From Auricularia sp. M13 (Eukaryota > Basidiomycota > Agaricomycetes > Auriculariales > Auriculariaceae): a DNA stretch of 64,000 bases. Location of the stretch: the NCBI GenBank assembly GCA_037042915.1, contig CM073203.1, positions 3,038,001 to 3,102,000 on the forward strand, in the 5' to 3' direction. This document shows positions 42,545 to 53,915 of the stretch, one piece after another. The notes below the pieces were generated by a model, which had not been told where the DNA came from, did not search any database, and was given only the letters and a program-made list of their open reading frames with translations. Made by a program: the position numbers and the translations under genes. Numbering within the stretch: the first letter of the stretch is position 1; each line of letters starts with the position of its first letter.

Positions 42545-44599
42545 CTGTTTCGGTAAAAGCCTAAGGAGCGGACAGCTGTCATCCGAAAACGTAACGTACC
42601 TACACGCGGGCGACTGGAACTGGAAGGATTCCGAGTATCGTAGAGAAAGAGCACGAAAAAAAATCTAGACGTTGCCCTAATTCGGATGGGAAGTGAAACA
42701 TGGGACATGAGACATGGGACAACCTTTTTTGTAAAACCGCGGATCCTCTCTATCGGAATGAGCCGGCGCTAGATGCGCTCCTTAAGACCTTCCACCTTAC
42801 GGCTTCAGGAATTCTCAATCCGATGTCACGATAACGATTATCTTCGAACGTCAAGGCCTGTGAAGGAGACTGATGTCACGAATGACAGTGATCCTGTTAC
42901 AGGTTGAAGAATTGCGGAGCAAGCAAGGGGTACGCACTTGTTAAGCGCCCGGAAGCAACCGGGAGGGGGAGGGTCCCCCGAAGATGCCGTTAAGGAATTT
43001 TATTATTATCTTGAATTATTTTTCAGGGATGGTGCAGAGACTTGATTGAGATTTTAGGAGGTCATATTACCTACCTCAAAGCATCCCATGTGGGTAAAGC
43101 AGCTGGATTCACAGAATAGCACTGAGCAGTCCGTTTTGGGCACATTGCCTCCGATGCCGGAATCAGACCGGACGGCCGTGTACCATGGATTGCAAAGTTA
43201 ATCATCTTACAGAGTGGCTGGGGTAATCTCAGCAAGAGTATTTGATGATCAGGTCGGTATTGGAGAGAGATACCATTGGCTTGGTGACATACAGCAGGCC
43301 AGGGGCAGTACAAATCCTCTTCAAACGCTCTCAGCAGGTCTGCTGAGTGAAGTCGCGCCCAAACAATAGTTCATATCCGTCTCAGCTCTCGCATGAATGG
43401 TCTCATTAATATCCGCAGTCAATAAGTGGTGCCAATTCCCTGGTATTACGGTGTGTACAACCTCACAGGTGAGCCTCGGGATCAATAAGGCTTCCCAAAT
43501 AGGGAACTGTCACCTGTCAGGTCACGTGACAGGGGGGGAGGGGGTCACTCAAGAGGTGTTATGGAGTTTTTCGGGACGGTGCAGGAATTTTTTTTTTGCC
43601 ACCCCCTTGGGAGCAAGGTCAATATTCACGATGACAAATCGAATCTGTGATTAGATAGATCGGACCTTGAATCTCTGTGACTTGAACCACGACTATCGTT
43701 AGCTCAGAGTCACTGGCCGGATTGGCCATATAACGTCCATGTACTGCAAGCATCTATGCTTTGCGCTGGCTCGTGGCGCATGGACACCACGCCGGGTTTG
43801 TGTGCGTCTGCTTCTGCTTCGGCAGGGTTCACGGTCTAGGGGGCTAGCGCGCGACTGCCAACTGGAGCAGGATGGCCTGGACCTACGCTTTGATATGCTT
43901 AGAATCACCTCATCTCGGCGCGCTTTCTGCGGCTCCCTAGGGTGATATCAGGCTCTGGGTGCTGTAGCGAGGAATGCTCTGCGCGGATTCACCGGTGCTC
44001 TGCTACGATTTGATCAAGCATTTTCAAGGAGATACTATCTCTTAGTGGCCTCTATGAATGGCTACGCGTGCCTCATACAAGAATTGGGCTTGATCCCTGC
44101 ATGCAGCGGCTCACACAATGTCTACGGTCCCTGACCGCATTGCTACTGACCGTGGATCCACGCCCGACATACTGATGATCACGCTGGGTACGGGACTACA
44201 ACATCGGTTCAACTTCCTCTACCTTTTCTTGGCAATGGTCCTCGTTATATGCTTTGCATGGTTGCCGGCGCTTCGGACGACGCGTTCCGGTGTTGGCCGC
44301 TGCCCACTTTGACTTGCAGCATCCATCGAGCGTGCAAGCACGCCCATGTTGTGCGCAAAATGGCCGGAGCTGTCGCCGCTTCAGCATGTACAGCAGTCGC
44401 CACGCGCTGCTCGCCGACGACAGCCCCGCATCGGCGCGCAGCGAACACGCGGCAGCCACGCGCCGCCGCGCGATAAGCGAGCGGTTTTCATCTCCCGCCC
44501 GCCTATTTCTTCCCACTTGTCCCCGCGTCCGGCTGCTTCGCTTACTCGTACTTTTACTCTACCTTTTCCTTGTTTAAACTGGCTTCGGACCGCGCGACG
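42545..44599. other. Non-coding region beside the Helitron
   Basis: No gene is recognised. It contains the probable 5' flank of the Helitron, a poly-T run (43590-43599), and pyrimidine-rich sequence just upstream of the gene at 44600 (CTTTTACTCTACCTTTTCCT, a fungal promoter-type tract). The frames are short. Confidence 0.45.
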
Positions 44600-47598
44600 A
44601 TGAAGGGATTCCGCACTCGCATCTCGCGCAAGGACAGCAGCACACCGCCGCCCGGCTCGCCCACGACGACGAAGAAGTCTTCGCCTCTGGCGCCCGCGCC
44701 GGCGCCGGCGCGCTCGGGGTCGGGCGACAGCTTCCGCCTGCCGCGCGGCAGCGCAGACTCGACCTCGACGAGGCCGCAGCGCACGGCGTCGCGCTCGAGC
44801 ACGGCCAGCACGTCCTCGCTGTCTGCGGCGGTGCGGCGCGCGGGCTCGAGCTCGCGGATAGACGCGTTGAGGTATGTGTGTGTGCGCGGCTGCAGCGTGG
44901 ACATGCGCTCATGCGGAGTCGCCCCTTACTTAGCAGCACGCGCGACCCTGGCCCGCGCCAGCAGGCACGCGCGCCGCCGCCTGCTGCTGCTGCTGATCAG
45001 CCGCCACTTAAAGAGGAGCCGACGGACCCCGTTTTGTGCGTATCTCCCGCTCGTCTATCTGCATTCTCTGTCCATGCCCGCCTCTTCGTACGGTCGCAAC
45101 TGGTCCTTACGCCGCCGCAGGCCGGCTGCAACGCCCAAGGACGCGACCCCGAAGGAGTCGACACCCGAGCCGACCGTTGCTGTCAAGCCTGACTCGCCGC
45201 CGACACCGCCAAGCTCGCCGCCGCCGCCGCCAACTGCGACACCGCCCATGTAAGCTGTTGCAGCTGCCCGATGAAGTCTGAAGTTGACGTGATCTAGTCC
45301 GAGGTCGATGTCGCCGCCTCTGACCATCGAGACCAATGGCGTTCCTCGCCGCGGCAGCGGCAGCGAGGCGGAGCAAGTGAAGCCTGACGAGGAGAGCTTC
45401 GAGCTGCTTGCGACGTCCGAGTCGCAGGCTCCAGCAGAGCCGCCGTCGATGCAGATGCCCCAGCCCGATACGACCGAGCGCGCAAGCGAGCGGTTCCTCG
45501 CGACTAACCCCTTCCTTGACCAGCCCGAAACGTACGTCGTTCTCGCTGTCGTCGCGTACACTCTGCTAATCAGCTGTCCACACAGGCCGATAGATGGACC
45601 GCGACTTGTCGCGCCGATGCCCACGCGGGCGAACGGCAAGAGTGTATCCTTTTCGTCAGTCTGTCTCTTGGACTCCTCCCGCGTTGTCTGACATCCCGCC
45701 CAGCCAAACGGTGCAAGAAATCTCGCCGCTCACAGACTACGCGCCTTCTGCGCTCCCGAGCCCCGCAGAAGACGTCAAGTCCGACCATTCCTCTTCGTCC
45801 TCGGCCACGGGTCTGAATGCGACCAGCGCGAATTCGAGCGGGTTCAACTGGACGGAGCACGTTCTGCCCGACACGACGTACTACTACACGCTCCCCGCGC
45901 ACCTCTCGCCGACCCAGACGGGCGTCGTGACGGACATGGACCTGCGCACCCCCGCGCGCCTGCGCGTCGTCGAGGCCTATCTCCGAACAATTCCACCGGT
46001 CCTGCAGCAGCCACCTGTAGACTCCTCGCATGCCCCGCCAATGCCGGAACCGAGCACACCCACCTCCAGCAGCACGACGTCGTGGCGCGGCCTCGTCTCG
46101 CCCACGCACATGCCGATGCCCGCCGCGCAGCCCAAGCGCGAGACGGTCGAAGTCTACCTGCGCAACGTCGCGACGCGCGCGCGCCAGGGCCAGGGCGAGT
46201 TCGTGCCGCTCACGACGTACGTGCGGCACGGCGCGCGCGCGGTCAGCATGGCGCCGCCGTACGAGACGCGCGAGGGCCTGACGGACGCCGACCGTATGTC
46301 CTATCCTCCTTCCCTCGCTCCCTCTTTTTTTCTTTGCGCTTTTCGCTGATGCGGTGCACTTGCACGTAGGGTTGGATCAGGAGGCGCAGTACTGGAGCTT
46401 CCTTGAGGCGCATCCCGCGCACGCGCCGTTGCCCGACGGCGCGCGCGATGAGGCGCTCGAAGCTCTTACTTGGTCGTATACCGGTGCGCGATACATCCCC
46501 CGCTCTGTTGCCGAGGCGGGATGCTAACGCGTGCGCAATCTAGAGCGCGTGATCCAGAGCCGCACGGCTGCCCGCGTGGGGAACGCGTTCTCGGAGCGCG
46601 AGTGCCACGAGCTGCTCTCGCTGCTTCGCGGGCTGGACGGTGCGTCCTGCATCGCTATCCCCTCTCAATCTCTGTTCTGACTGCCTGCCGCGACGCGCTC
46701 TATTCAGGCCCCAAAGCGTCGTCCGCCATCCACACCCGCATCGTCGCCAAGGTGCACCTCCGCCTGGCGCAATGGCGCCAGCAGTTCGTCGCGCTGGGCG
46801 AGTCCGGCGGGTACCCACCCTCGCCCTCCGGTCAACAGCAGCAGCAGCAGCAGAAGGCCAGCTTCGACATCATTGAGCCGCGTGTGCGCGTGCCGTTCAG
46901 GCGCAGCTGCGCACGGCTGGTGTTCGGCGTGCTCTGCCTGGGTATCCCTTACCTCTTCTTCGCGCGTCAGTCGAGGAGTGGTGAAGATGAGGAGGCCGAC
47001 GCGCCTGCTGCGCGGACGACGAGCTTGATGTTGTCTGCCGCTGTGTGCCTTGTGGTGCGTCTTCTGCGGTTTCTTGTTGGGGCGTGTTGGGAATTTGGAG
47101 TGCTGAAGCCGCGTCAACAGGGCGCTGTGATGCTCAGTGTGAGCGTGACGTTCCTCGCGCTGCCCGGGCTCGAGAATCTTGCGCGCGGGCTGGCGCTCGT
47201 CAGCGTCTGCTGCTCGCTTGCGAGTCTGGGTGCCAGTGTGCTCGTCGTACCGCGCCGCCCGGGGTCGCCCGTCACGTTCACGGTACGTCCTGCATACCCG
47301 TGCACTTCTTCGTTTCGCTGACGATGATACGATATGTGTGCAGCGCGCGCGTGCGCTCCCGGTGGTGCTCCTCGCGTACGCCGTGGCGAGCTTCGTCGGC
47401 GCGACGGTGGCGTACGCCGCGAAGGGCGTCGTGGCCCGCGACCCGCGCGTCGCGCTCGAGCGCTTCGGCGCGCAGACGCTGTGGCTCGTGCTCGGCGTGT
47501 GGGCCGTGCTCGCGCTCGTTCTGGGCGCCGCGGCGTGGGCGCTGCGCGAGCGGCGGCCGGCCCAGGCGAGGGGTGGCTATCGCGCGCTGCCGTCGTAA
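44600..47598 (+). CDS. Multi-exon polytopic membrane protein with WW-like domain
   Basis: The start is ATG at 44600, MKGFRTRISRKDSSTPPPGS. I traced about nine exons, each joined in frame by GT-AG introns of 45-90 bases (first donor at 44872, last acceptor near 47342), to stop at 47598. The N-terminal third is Ser/Pro-rich and disordered. A WW-like segment, FNWTEHVLPDTTYYYTLPAH followed by VVTDMDLRTP, is shared with many agaricomycete proteins. A helical part (VEVYLRNVATRARQGQGEF, HELLSLLRGLD) and a Gln run (46838-46857) precede at least four membrane segments: RLVFGVLCLGIPYLFF, LMLSAAVCLVVRLLRFLVGA, VMLSVSVTFLALPGLENL plus LALVSVCCSLASLGASVL, and LWLVLGVWAVLALVLGAAAW. Location is probably an internal or plasma membrane; function unknown. 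Upstream CTTTTACTCTACC is promoter-like. Confidence 0.7.
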
Positions 47599-48221
47599 AT
47601 GATAATGGGGACTGCCCGAGCGATGGATTATCTGCTCTGACATCCGCCATTGACCGTTCGGCGACTTCGCTCTGCTACATGCTTTCCCTTTCTTGTTCTT
47701 TTTTTCCTTTTCTTTTTGTTTCATGCTCTTCAAGTTTCCCTTCAGTTCTCTCCATCCAATCCCACATCCTGCTTCCACATCCCGCATCTCACATCGAATC
47801 CCACGGTCCACGACTACCGTCCTCACCTCACAATATCTGAACATTCTGCTTGCTCTGCAATGTCCCCTCGCCTGGTGCGCACGCTGTCACGCTTTGCATC
47901 CTTCACGACTCGTCGAATGTATCATAAACTATCCACGAACGCTTACGGTCCATAACGTACTTATTATGAACGGATTCAATTGCTTGCCTGTCTTTTCTTT
48001 CGCGTGAGGAGGCTTGCGATGTTTTGGAAGCTCAAGTTCGAGTCCAACATTGGCTACACGCAGTTGTAATTTAGTCGCAGATACAGTGATAGGAGTTGTA
48101 AAGGCTACGATTGGTTGTATAATCTCCAAGAAAGGCGCACGGTTCACGTGCGGATATAAGTCGACAGTCCAAGAAAACCGGACCTTCGGTTGACATCACG
48201 CCTCCTTCAACGCAGACTTTT
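47599..48221. other. Convergent 3' spacer
   Basis: AT-rich and pyrimidine-rich DNA between two convergent genes (stop at 47598 on plus, stop at 48222 on minus). No gene or structured RNA is recognised. Confidence 0.4.
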
Positions 48222-49912
48222 CTAATGCAAGACAGTACGGGACAGGCGGGACAGCGATTCGTCGTCGCCGAAATTGGCGTTTGGGCTCAGTGAGAGCACG
48301 TCGATCAGACTGTCTGCGTCTGGGCGGGACCGAACGAGGGCGGGCAAAACATCCGGTGCGAAGATCAGCCCTTGCTGCTGAACATCGATGGAGAGCTTGC
48401 GCAAGCCGAAGATGCGCGCCAGCGAGATAGGGTTGAGTTCGGCGGGATCCCGCGAAACGGTGACAGTCAGCTCTGCGATGGTGCAGTCGTCTGGCATGCC
48501 GGAGATGAAGTAGTCCCATGCGAGGGCGTCGACGGTGGCAGATGCGACGGCCAGCGACCGCAGGAAGCCTTCCCACAGTCCGAATTCTGGTTTGGCCGGG
48601 CTGTCGAGCAGAAATTTTCTACGGCGGTTCCAAGGGGAGGTGTCGACGACATCTACCTCGTACATGCCGTGCTTGTGACCGTGACGCAGCCTCACTGCAA
48701 TGTTCACAGGACTAGAGAGCGCGTTGCAGGGGCTGGGAAGCGTGAGATATAACGGCGAAGAAGCTGGAAGTGCAGTGATCAGGCGTCCTTGGTAGTCGAG
48801 AGTGAGAGAGCGGGGCCTAGCATTGTCGAGCGTGCGGAGGACGAAGTCGTCGAGAGAGTACGGAATATCCTTCAAGGATAACGCGGGGATGCGTGCGGCG
48901 ACTTGGGCGAGGCTGGACGAGGCCACGTCTCTGGAGTGGAAGCCAAATTCCGACATGACGAGCGTGAGGTGGACCAAGTTTCTGCATGCGGAAAGACCAG
49001 CGGAGATGCCGGCAAAGTTGCGCGGCGTGAGGGTGAGCTCCGTCACTCCAGGGAGGTTAAGGCTCGTCCAGTCGATGAAATCATTAGCAATAGTCGTGCC
49101 GAAATGGACCTGGACGAGGGAGGGGAAGACACCGCTTTGGGATGGATGGGCTGGAAGACGAGAATATTGGATGTCGTCCTCGTCAAAGCCAGCGGTGAGA
49201 ATGCGCAAGGCAGGCAAGCTCCCAGCGCACTGCAGCAGTCTCTTGATTCCACCGCTAACTCCTACCGAGAAGTGCATGCGGGACAGGCGATGGCAATGCG
49301 GTGCCAAGTCGTCATAGAATGTCTCAGGCACCCGAAACTGGTTGTCCCAGACCATCGTCAGATCCAGTGGCAATTGCTTGCTGCGCAGGTAAATTTCGGG
49401 GAGAAGGCGGAGGTTTGTAGACAGGAAATTGAAGAACTGATCCTGCGATTCTAATGAGGATATAGAGAGCGAATCCTCATCTGAGTCATGGAAGTGTTGG
49501 TGCCCGGGGGGTGACGCAGGAGATTTGAGTGAGACGTTTGCCGTTGGCTCTGCTGATGATGCAGCTGTGTGATTAGCCTTCCGCAGGCTGCTACTCGCGC
49601 CAGGACGCAGGGTCCTTGATGGCCAATGCGTTCGCTCTGCTTTACCAATGACGACAACATGAGCCCACAGCCTCGGCGTCGCGAGCGCCAAGCAGCGCCA
49701 GGACCGACAGGTCTGGGAAATGGATGGTCGTTCGACAGGCGGTAACGCTTCCCACACATCCTGTAGGATCTCGTTTGGAAGGTCGTAGACAGTGCCCCGG
49801 TTCTGATATCTGGCAACCGCGCTGTCGGCGCCGCTGCGGCGGACGTTAGACCTTTATTCATCAAATTTGAAAGAATGAGCGTGGCGAGCAATGCTTACTG
49901 TTCAGAAGACAT
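48222..49912 (-). CDS. F-box protein with leucine-rich-type C-terminal region (about 531 aa)
   Basis: A first exon at 49912-49899 (ATG TCT TCT GAA CA) joins by a 47-base intron (GTAAGC...AAAG) to the main exon, giving MSSEQSNVRRSGADSAVARY. The F-box, DLPNEILQDVWEALPPVERP then ISQTCRSWRCLALATPRLW (about residues 25-65), would bind Skp1. The remainder is a solenoid-like region with family landmarks: LLPEIYLRSKQLPLDLTMVW, ALRILTAGFDEDDIQY, LNLPGVTELTLTP and VASATVDALAWDYFISGMPD, ending near TVLH. It is probably a substrate adaptor of an SCF ubiquitin ligase; the substrate is unknown. It is paralogous to the genes at 50176, 53916 and 63028. Confidence 0.75.
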
Positions 49913-50175
49913 AGCGTGTGCACGGCGTGTCGTAGTTCAGCGCAAATTTTCGAGTGCGAAAGGAAAGAAGATTATTTGAGCTCCGATGGTCTCCGCCCAT
50001 GGATACAAGACTAGGCCCGGACGCAAGTGTATTTTCAGGCTTACCACTGGCGTCAGACGTATATTAACAGCTGAAAAGAATGACATTGGTACAACCTCCA
50101 TAGAAAGATATTGTGGGAGTTCACGGTACGGCCCAAAGTTGCGCTTTAGTGGTCCTCATTATCTCCTGTAGAACG

Positions 50176-51751
50176 TCAATGCAAGACAGTAATGGCCAGC
50201 TTGTAGAGTGATTCTTTGCCGCCGAAGTTTGCAGTCGCGCTGACTGAGAGAAGGTCGATTGGACGGTCGGCGTCTGGGCGAGAGCGAACGAGCTCGGGCA
50301 AGACGTGCCGCGAAAAGACCAGCCCGTGGCGCTGGACGACGATGCAGAGTTTCCGCAGGCCCGAAATACGCGCGAGGGAGACCTTCTCGAGTTCTACGGC
50401 GTATTTGACCACGATGATGGTCAGTTCGGGAATAGTGCAATCGTCTGGGAAGCCGGACGCGAAGTATTCCCACGTGAAGGCGTCGACGGTGGCGGACGCA
50501 ATGGTCAGCTTGCGGATGAAGCCCGGCCAGAGTTTGAGCGTGGGGGTGTGTCTGATCGCCCGGCCATCCAAGAGGACTTCCCTGCGATGCCGCGCCGTGT
50601 CCACTACTTCGACTTTGTAAGAGCCGTCGCTGAATGCTAAGGAGAGGTGCACGGGGCCGGACAGGGTGTCGCGAGGATTGGGCGGCAGCAGATATGTCCT
50701 TAGGAGATCCTCGGCGGGCCACTGGCGGCGCTTGCGAAAGTCGAGCGAAAGTGAGCGGAGCCTCGCGTCGTGGAATATCCTGAGGATGAAATCTTCGCTC
50801 GAGAAGGGGACCTCGATCAAGAACACTGCGGGAACTCGTACAATAGCGTCGACAAGAGCGGGTAAGGCCTGGGATTCGTATCGACAGTCAAACCGCCGCA
50901 TGAAGAACGTGAGGTGGTGCAGGTTGTTGCATGCGAGGAGAGCAGAGAGGGCGCAGCCAACGCTTGGTGGCATCAGGCTCAGCTTGGTCACGCCGGGTAG
51001 GACGAAATTCGACCAATCCGGAAACCATGGTGCAGCTTGCGATCCAATATGAACCTGTGTGAGTGCGGGCAAAGTGTTGCTTTGCGCTTGATGGGCCGGG
51101 AGATTCGCATATTGAATGGCGTCCTCGTCGTAGCCTGCAGTGAGCGTGCGCAAGGCAGGCAAAATACCAAAACGCCGCAGGAGATCTGCTACCGCGTGAT
51201 CGTGTCCAAACCTGAAGTGTATGCGGGATATTCGAGAATGCCCAAGTCGTTGAAGAAGCTTTCCGGAGGCGACGGTGCGATGTCCCAGTTTATAGACAGG
51301 TAGAGGGGTAGCTGTCTGCTGCGTCTGTAGATCTCGCCAAGGAGGTGGAGGTTTTGTCCAGGGTAATAAAGGTTGTCCCTTGGTCCGAAGCAGCGTAGAC
51401 ACCGGATGTCTCTGGAGTATTCAACGCGTGGGTCGTCTACGTGATTAGGGTCTGGAAAGGTGTCGGTGTGATCGATGTCGAAGGTTTCGAACGGATAGGG
51501 TGACTTGGATCCTGGTAGAGCGATGACAGCCACACGAGTCCAAAGCCGGGGCGTGGCGAGCGCTAGGCGCCGCCAAGACCGACAAGCCTGAGAGATAGAC
51601 AGCCGGTCCAGAAGTGGCAATTGCTCCCAGATCTCTTGCAGGATCTCGTTCGGAAGATTATTGTAGACCGCGAACAGGCCCTGATAGCTAGCAAGCGCAC
51701 CGTCAGACCCGCAGAAGGCGTAGCAGACAGCGCTGACCGACTGCGAGACAT
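50176..51751 (-). pseudogene. F-box paralogue with a one-base frameshift
   Basis: A start at 51751 (ATG TCT CGC AGT CG) with a 50-base intron (GTCAGC...GCTAG) gives MSRSRYQGLFAVYNNLPNEI, closely paralleling the neighbour at 48222-49912 (ARYQNRGTVYDLPNEI). The F-box ILQEIWEQLPLLDRLSISQA is intact. Near 51240-51255 the frame moves by one base: upstream reads PPESFFNDLG, and downstream continues HSRISRIHFRFGHDHAVADL in the other frame. The rest (LPALRTLTAGYDEDAIQYAN, IASATVDAFTWEYFASGFPD) is open to 50176. It is either a very young pseudogene or a sequencing error. The donor GTCAGC is non-typical, so the start is moderately certain. Confidence 0.65.
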
Positions 51752-51845
51752 TTCGCTTCTACGTCGCGTCCGAGTCGAGCGCAACGGTTCGAAAGCAAGA
51801 AGCGAGAGTTCAATCTCCGATAGTTCTCCGCCAGGCGCAGTCTAA

Positions 51846-52234
51846 TGCCCCAAATTTTCATGCCAATATATTCTAACGAATTGAAAATTAATGAGTCAGA
51901 AGTAGCTAATCTTCAGGTGCTAGCTCTCTCTCAGCCCATATCGCCGGAAAACTCATCGAGACAGACTCAGCAAGGACAATTAAAAGCGGCAGATGCAGCT
52001 GGCTAATTATATTGAGGGTAGAGCGTGTGAAACCAGAGCTCTCGTTATGACGGAACGCATAAGATCGACGGTCCTGTACTGTATGTATTACTGCCGATAG
52101 CAACAGCTGAGTCCATTGGGATTGTCCGTTCCATCGCTTCGAGAGCATCGAAAGACAGCCAGCTGCACAAGGGGCAATCTCACTATGAATACCGAATAAA
52201 GAGTGATGAGCTGCAGACGTACCTAATGCGCATG
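51846..52234. other. Spacer, nothing recognised
   Basis: AT-richer DNA between the F-box remnant and the small secreted-protein gene; only short frames. Confidence 0.35.
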
Positions 52235-52669
52235 TCAGAGGACGAAGACCGCAACGCCCGCCACAACGACAGTGAGCGCGACCGGGCGCGCAAGCAGGCC
52301 CACGGCGCCGTTCGGCGGCTCAGACGGCGAGGGCGTGGCTTCATCGTCAGTATCGGGATCGGTGGTGTTGGCGGGAGGAGCGTTGCCGCCTGGCACCTCG
52401 GGCACCGAACTGTTTGTCCCCCCGCTGGGCGGCTTCGCGCCGGGCGTCTGCGTCACGCTCGCGCTGTCTCCCGAGCCCGACACACTCGGGCCCGGCGTCG
52501 AGACCGAGCCCGAGAGCGTGAATGTGTTGCTGGGCCCGAAGACATCGCCTGGATCGCCCGCGTGGATGCCGGAGGAGAGCGGTGAGCCGGACGTCGTCGT
52601 TATCGTCGGGGTCTGTGCACACGCGCTGAGCGCGCCCGAAGCGGCGAGGAGAAGGGCTGAGACGCGCAT
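52235..52669 (-). CDS. Small secreted, probably GPI-anchored protein (144 aa)
   Basis: Single exon. The signal peptide MRVSALLLAASGALSACAQ is followed by a Ser/Thr/Pro/Gly-rich mature part that would be heavily O-glycosylated (GDVFGPSNTFTLSGSVSTP, PDTDDEATPSPSEPP). The C-terminus is hydrophobic (ALTVVVAGVAVFVL), preceded by small residues (NGAVG), fitting a GPI-attachment signal. There is no enzyme domain. The gene at 53171-53614 has the same architecture on the same strand, so the two are probably diverged tandem paralogues of cell-wall surface proteins. A TATA-like sequence (TATAAAAAG, minus strand, about 52745-52737) lies about 70 bases upstream. Confidence 0.7.
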   Translation of the reverse strand: MRVSALLLAASGALSACAQTPTITTTSGSPLSSGIHAGDPGDVFGPSNTFTLSGSVSTPGPSVSGSGDSASVTQTPGAKPPSGGTNSSVPEVPGGNAPPANTTDPDTDDEATPSPSEPPNGAVGLLARPVALTVVVAGVAVFVL

Positions 52670-52736
52670 GTTGGGGGTGCGGGTGTGGAGAGGAATGGAG
52701 GTCGGAGCTGCGCAAGACTGCGCATTGTGTGATCGG

Positions 52737-52745
52737 TCTTTTTAT
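52737..52745 (-). promoter_or_regulatory. Probable TATA box of the 52,235-52,669 gene
   Basis: The plus strand reads CTTTTTATA, so the minus strand reads TATAAAAAG. It ends 67 bases before the ATG at 52669, a usual distance for TATA-driven, strongly expressed fungal genes. Confidence 0.5.
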
Positions 52746-53170
52746 ACTCTCTTTGCAGCGCTTGTCGATCCTTTCAGGGCGGAGGTGTACCGGCGATCCT
52801 GCGCATCGCGTGAGCCTAAAAGAGTAGGGTGCGCAATCGTATACATACGCAGTCCATGGACACTGGAAGCAGCCAGAGAATTGCAACTGATGTGAATGCT
52901 CACCGCTCGTCCTTCAGTGGATTCAACCCCTGAGTGGATTTAAACGCTTGTTGGAGTGCTATTGCGAATTGTTCACGAGTTCAGTATTTTCTATTTCTTC
53001 AATTTCGTTATACAGTACTTGGGTTTGAGTGTCCATCACTCGCAGACATTACAACTCAAGCGCGGCAAGAGTCCGGGTTCCAGAAAATTCCGTGCTTTCC
53101 TATACGTGATCATACTTCCGAATACAGGTCAAAATGACGTGCTATGAGGATGACTGAGATACGTACCGCG

Positions 53171-53614
53171 TTACAGCAAAGCCGCGCTGACGCCAGCGAC
53201 AAGCAGAAGCACGGCAACGGGCTGCGCGCGAATAGTCAGAGCAGCGCCGGTACCTGGTTCCGTTGGCGAAGGCTCAGGAGTGACGGGGACCGTAGGATTC
53301 GTTGGGAGCGACTGCGAGGCAGTCACCGAAGGCGTAGTCGTCGGCGTCACACTCGACGGCGTGTTCGTGCGGCTGGGCGTCTCGGGCGGCTCGATAGGGT
53401 ATGTCACCGACGCCGTGCCCGATGACCCGCTAGGGAACGGGAATGTCTGGCCAGGCGGGAGCAGGATGGTGAACGGCGGGTCCGGGAAGAGGCTGGTCTG
53501 GCTCGGGTTGATGACCGTCGGGAACTGCTCCAGGTTGCTGTCGGTCGTGAACTGCTGCGGCACGCAGAGAGCGCATGCGGCGACAAGTAGCTGCAGGGCG
53601 AAGGCGGCGCGCAT
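53171..53614 (-). CDS. Small secreted, probably GPI-anchored protein (147 aa)
   Basis: Single exon. Signal peptide MRAAFALQLLVAACALCVPQ, then a Pro/Thr/Ser-rich body (DPPFTILLPPGQTFPFPSGS, PSSVTPTTTPSVTASQSL, PVTPEPSPTEPGTGA) and a hydrophobic tail (QPVAVLLLVAGVSAALL) that would direct GPI anchoring. Its architecture matches the gene 0.5 kb downstream, but the body sequence has diverged. It is likely a wall or surface mannoprotein-type product without catalytic function. Confidence 0.7.
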   Translation of the reverse strand: MRAAFALQLLVAACALCVPQQFTTDSNLEQFPTVINPSQTSLFPDPPFTILLPPGQTFPFPSGSSGTASVTYPIEPPETPSRTNTPSSVTPTTTPSVTASQSLPTNPTVPVTPEPSPTEPGTGAALTIRAQPVAVLLLVAGVSAALL

Positions 53615-53915
53615 GCTGGTGACTGGTGGAGGTCTGGAGGCAAGCTGCGCTGTGCACCGCCATGTGCCGTCACGGGAGCAAGTGGCGCGAGATTTTTGTC
53701 GATCCGCACGTGGCGTGCGGAGCGTGCCTCACCGCTGCGCAAAATCCTGAAACCAACGTATTCCGCCAACCGTCCACCCTTTGTGTGCGGTTCTATTGAA
53801 AGAAAGTCGATGTAGTGTACGTTGTCATTAGTAGAGCGATATTCTCGAGGTCATACCCAGCTCACGAACGAGTCAGAGAATCAAAGGTAACCCGCACCGT
53901 TTGGATTGAGTAGCA

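Noticed and set aside
42720-42760. Exact Helitron 5' terminus at the minus-strand TCCCATGTCTCATG repeat
   Set aside because: Suggestive only: no sister copy or A/T insertion-site context could be checked, so no boundary is claimed.
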